A DNA stretch of 64,000 nucleotides, taken from NCBI GenBank assembly GCA_016702545.1, contig JADJDT010000044.1, positions 310,001 through 374,000 on the forward strand. The letters are read 5' to 3'. Below the pieces are notes generated by a model, which ran no database searches, was not told the DNA's origin, and worked only from the letters and a program-made list of their open reading frames with translations. Position 1 is the stretch's first letter. Each line of letters starts with the position of its first letter. Below are positions 62,451 through 64,000 of the stretch, in pieces. Both the position numbers and the translations under genes were made by a program. This DNA comes from Pseudomonadota bacterium. Its GTDB lineage: Bacteria; Myxococcota_A; Polyangia; GCA-2747355.

Positions 62451-63920
62451 CTACAGCACGTTTGCCGCCAGCTCGGCCAGCGGCGAGCGCTCGCCCTTGA
62501 TCATCGTGATGTGGCCGGCGAGCTGCTCGCCCTTGAAGCGTTCGACGACCGTGGCGAGCCCGTTGTTCGAGGAGTCGACGTAGGGGTTGTCGATCTGGTA
62601 GGGGTCGCCGGTCAGCACGATCTTCGTGTTCTCGCCGACGCGGGTGATGATCGTCTTCACCTCGTGGGGCGTCAGGTTCTGCGCCTCGTCGACGATGATG
62701 AACTGGTTGGGAATCGACCGGCCGCGGATGTAGGTCAGCGGCTCGACCTCGACGTAGCCGAGCGCCACGAACTCCTGCACGCCGCGCTGGCCGCGGTCGT
62801 CGTGCTCGGGGCGTGCTCCGCGTGCCCCCCGCTCGCCGCGTCCCCCGCGCTCGCCGCGCGGGCCACGTTCGCCGCGCTGACCGTGTGCGCCGCGCGGGCC
62901 ATGCTCGCCGCGCTCGTCGTCGCGTTCGCCGCGCGGGTCGTCGCCGTGATCGCCGTGGCCCAGGCCGAGCAGCAGGTCGAGGTTGTCGTAGATCGGCTGC
63001 ATCCAAGGATTGAGTTTGGCCTCGACGTCGCCCGGCAGGAAGCCGAGGTCGCGCCCCAGCGGGAAGATCGGGCGGCTCACCAGCAGCTTGCGGTACTTGC
63101 GCTCCTCGACGACCTTCTGCAGGCCGGCGCCGATCGCCAACAGGGTCTTGCCGGTGCCGGCCTTGCCCACCAGCGTCACCAGCTTGATGTCGTCGCGCAG
63201 CAGCAGGTCGAGGGCGAAGCGCTGCTCCTTGTTGCGCGCCCGCAGGCCCCAGGCCGCAGCGGGCGTGCGGCGGCGGTCCAGCGCCTCGAGCTGCTGGCGC
63301 TCCTGGTCGTAGCGCGCCAGCAGACTCTGTTGAGCGTCGCCGCGCGCGCGCACGACGGCGTACTGGTTGGCCAGCAGCTCGGTGTGCGGCAGCGTGCCCT
63401 CGGCCGCCAGGCGATCGACGAGCGCCGCCTCGAGCTCGAGCTCGGCGACACCGCTGTAGAGCTCCGCGATGTCGACGCGCTCGTCGAGATAGTCCTCCGC
63501 CTGCAGCCCCATCGCGTCCGCGCGAATGCGCAGGTTCACGTCGCGCGTGACGAAGATCACCGGCGTTTGGGGATCGCGCTGCCGTTCCTGGAGGGCCAGC
63601 GCGAGGATCAGATCGTCGGACCCCCCCGGGGGGCGGTGCAGCAGGATGCGACCGTCGCTGTGCCCATCGATGAAGGCCACGCGCAGCCGGCCACCACCGG
63701 CCGTGCAGACGCCCTGCGAGAGCGGCCCGCTGCGTCGCAGCTCGTCGAGGCGACGCGAGACGAGGCGCGCGTGCCGTCCGCGCTCGCTCAGCTCGCGCTT
63801 GAAGCGATCGATCTCCTCGATCGCGTAGATCGGCACCACGACCTCTTCGTCGCCGAAGTTCTCCAGGGCCGCGGGATCGTGCAGCAGGACGTTGGTGTCG
63901 AGGATGAAGCGCTTGTTCAT
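62451..63920 (-). CDS. PIN-PhoH fusion ATPase with collagen-like insertion
   Basis: A 489-residue protein of the PhoH2/YlaK type, an RNA-acting ATPase joined to a PIN nuclease. The PIN domain (about 1-150) has FILDTNVLLHDP, AIEEIDRFK and FVTRDVNLRIRADAMG. The PhoH domain has Walker A LVGKAGTGKTLLA, RPIFPLGRDLGFLPGDVEAKLNPW and Walker B IIVDEAQNLTPHEVKTI, then LTGDPYQID. Between NPWMQPIYDNL and the FVALGYVEVEPL segment sits an extra ~55-residue stretch made of Gly-x-Arg triplets (GPRGAHGQRGERGPRGERG). Normal relatives lack it. The ATG at 63920 is clear. Cotranscription with phoB is possible (66-base gap). Confidence 0.93.
   Translation of the reverse strand: MNKRFILDTNVLLHDPAALENFGDEEVVVPIYAIEEIDRFKRELSERGRHARLVSRRLDELRRSGPLSQGVCTAGGGRLRVAFIDGHSDGRILLHRPPGGSDDLILALALQERQRDPQTPVIFVTRDVNLRIRADAMGLQAEDYLDERVDIAELYSGVAELELEAALVDRLAAEGTLPHTELLANQYAVVRARGDAQQSLLARYDQERQQLEALDRRRTPAAAWGLRARNKEQRFALDLLLRDDIKLVTLVGKAGTGKTLLAIGAGLQKVVEERKYRKLLVSRPIFPLGRDLGFLPGDVEAKLNPWMQPIYDNLDLLLGLGHGDHGDDPRGERDDERGEHGPRGAHGQRGERGPRGERGGRGERGARGARPEHDDRGQRGVQEFVALGYVEVEPLTYIRGRSIPNQFIIVDEAQNLTPHEVKTIITRVGENTKIVLTGDPYQIDNPYVDSSNNGLATVVERFKGEQLAGHITMIKGERSPLAELAANVL
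62790..62950. repeat. Degenerate 9-bp repeat encoding Gly-Xaa-Arg triplets
   Basis: Short units of the type CGCGCGGGC/CGCTCGCCG tandemly arranged within the PhoH domain of the gene at 62451. Confidence 0.7.
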
Positions 63921-64000
63921 CGTTGGCGTCCTTGCCAGTTTCGTTCACTCTACCACACGCCCTGGCGGGGCCTCGCGCCCGGCCGCGCAGCGCGCTGTCG

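Overview
The window is very GC-rich bacterial DNA, almost fully coding, with tightly packed genes that often overlap by 1-4 bases. Several traits point to a Myxococcota-type (former Deltaproteobacteria) genome: eukaryote-like Ser/Thr kinases, FHA-GGDEF diguanylate cyclases, a zinc-ribbon/GYF/TonB-C protein like gliding-motility protein GltJ, a PSP1 (RicT) protein with a long low-complexity N-terminus, a PilZ protein and a type III secretion SctJ lipoprotein. This placement is inferred from gene content; no rRNA or tRNA gene was seen.

Layout. 1-4267 (minus): holB-ricT-metG, an ancient gene neighbourhood. 4309-7266: orphan SctJ lipoprotein, FliA-type sigma factor, PilZ protein and a small lipoprotein. 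7313-13828 (minus): eight overlapping genes forming a likely trans-envelope uptake operon (two lipoproteins, TonB-dependent receptor, ECF S component, methyltransferase, EcfT, EcfA, methyltransferase). 14070-24387: AMP-forming ligase, a receptor kinase with a PhnD-like sensor, a transpeptidase, an FHA-GGDEF cyclase, a MITE-like element, a MATE transporter and a secreted GH13 enzyme. 24551-31663 (plus): mutL-miaA-accA, a rhomboid protease with extra domains, and ppk2. 31686-35844: secreted and envelope proteins. 35930-48851: 2-oxoacid metabolism, with PDH E1alpha/E1beta/E2/E3, lipoate ligase, KorA/KorB and a 7Fe ferredoxin, then a second FHA-GGDEF gene and a homodimeric AceE. 49061-54190: accessory region with Uma2, a YiiX-like hydrolase, VapBC, extreme G-tracts and partial gene copies. 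54295-57926 (minus): mlaE-mlaF-mlaD-pqiC-like lipid transport operon. 58240-59853: a disrupted pseudokinase gene. 59826-63920 (minus): PhoR/PhoB-type two-component system and a PIN-PhoH ATPase.

The most unusual structural signal is a repeated architecture: an intact gene, then cargo, then a diverged orphan copy of the intact gene's 3' end. It occurs at the pqiC-like gene (orphan copies at 53252-53506 and 50915-50985, with vapBC, a YiiX-like gene and Uma2 between or beyond them) and at the rhomboid gene (orphan copy at 31678-31737, with ppk2 between). The best preserved orphan encodes nearly the same C-terminal peptide with many synonymous changes, so it looks like a gene end from a diverged homologue.

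Several otherwise conserved genes (E2, mlaD, the pqiC-like gene, the kinase at 58.2 kb) carry single-base frame breaks. Together with homopolymers of 22, 32 and 26 G, this suggests residual sequencing indels as well as, or instead of, real decay.
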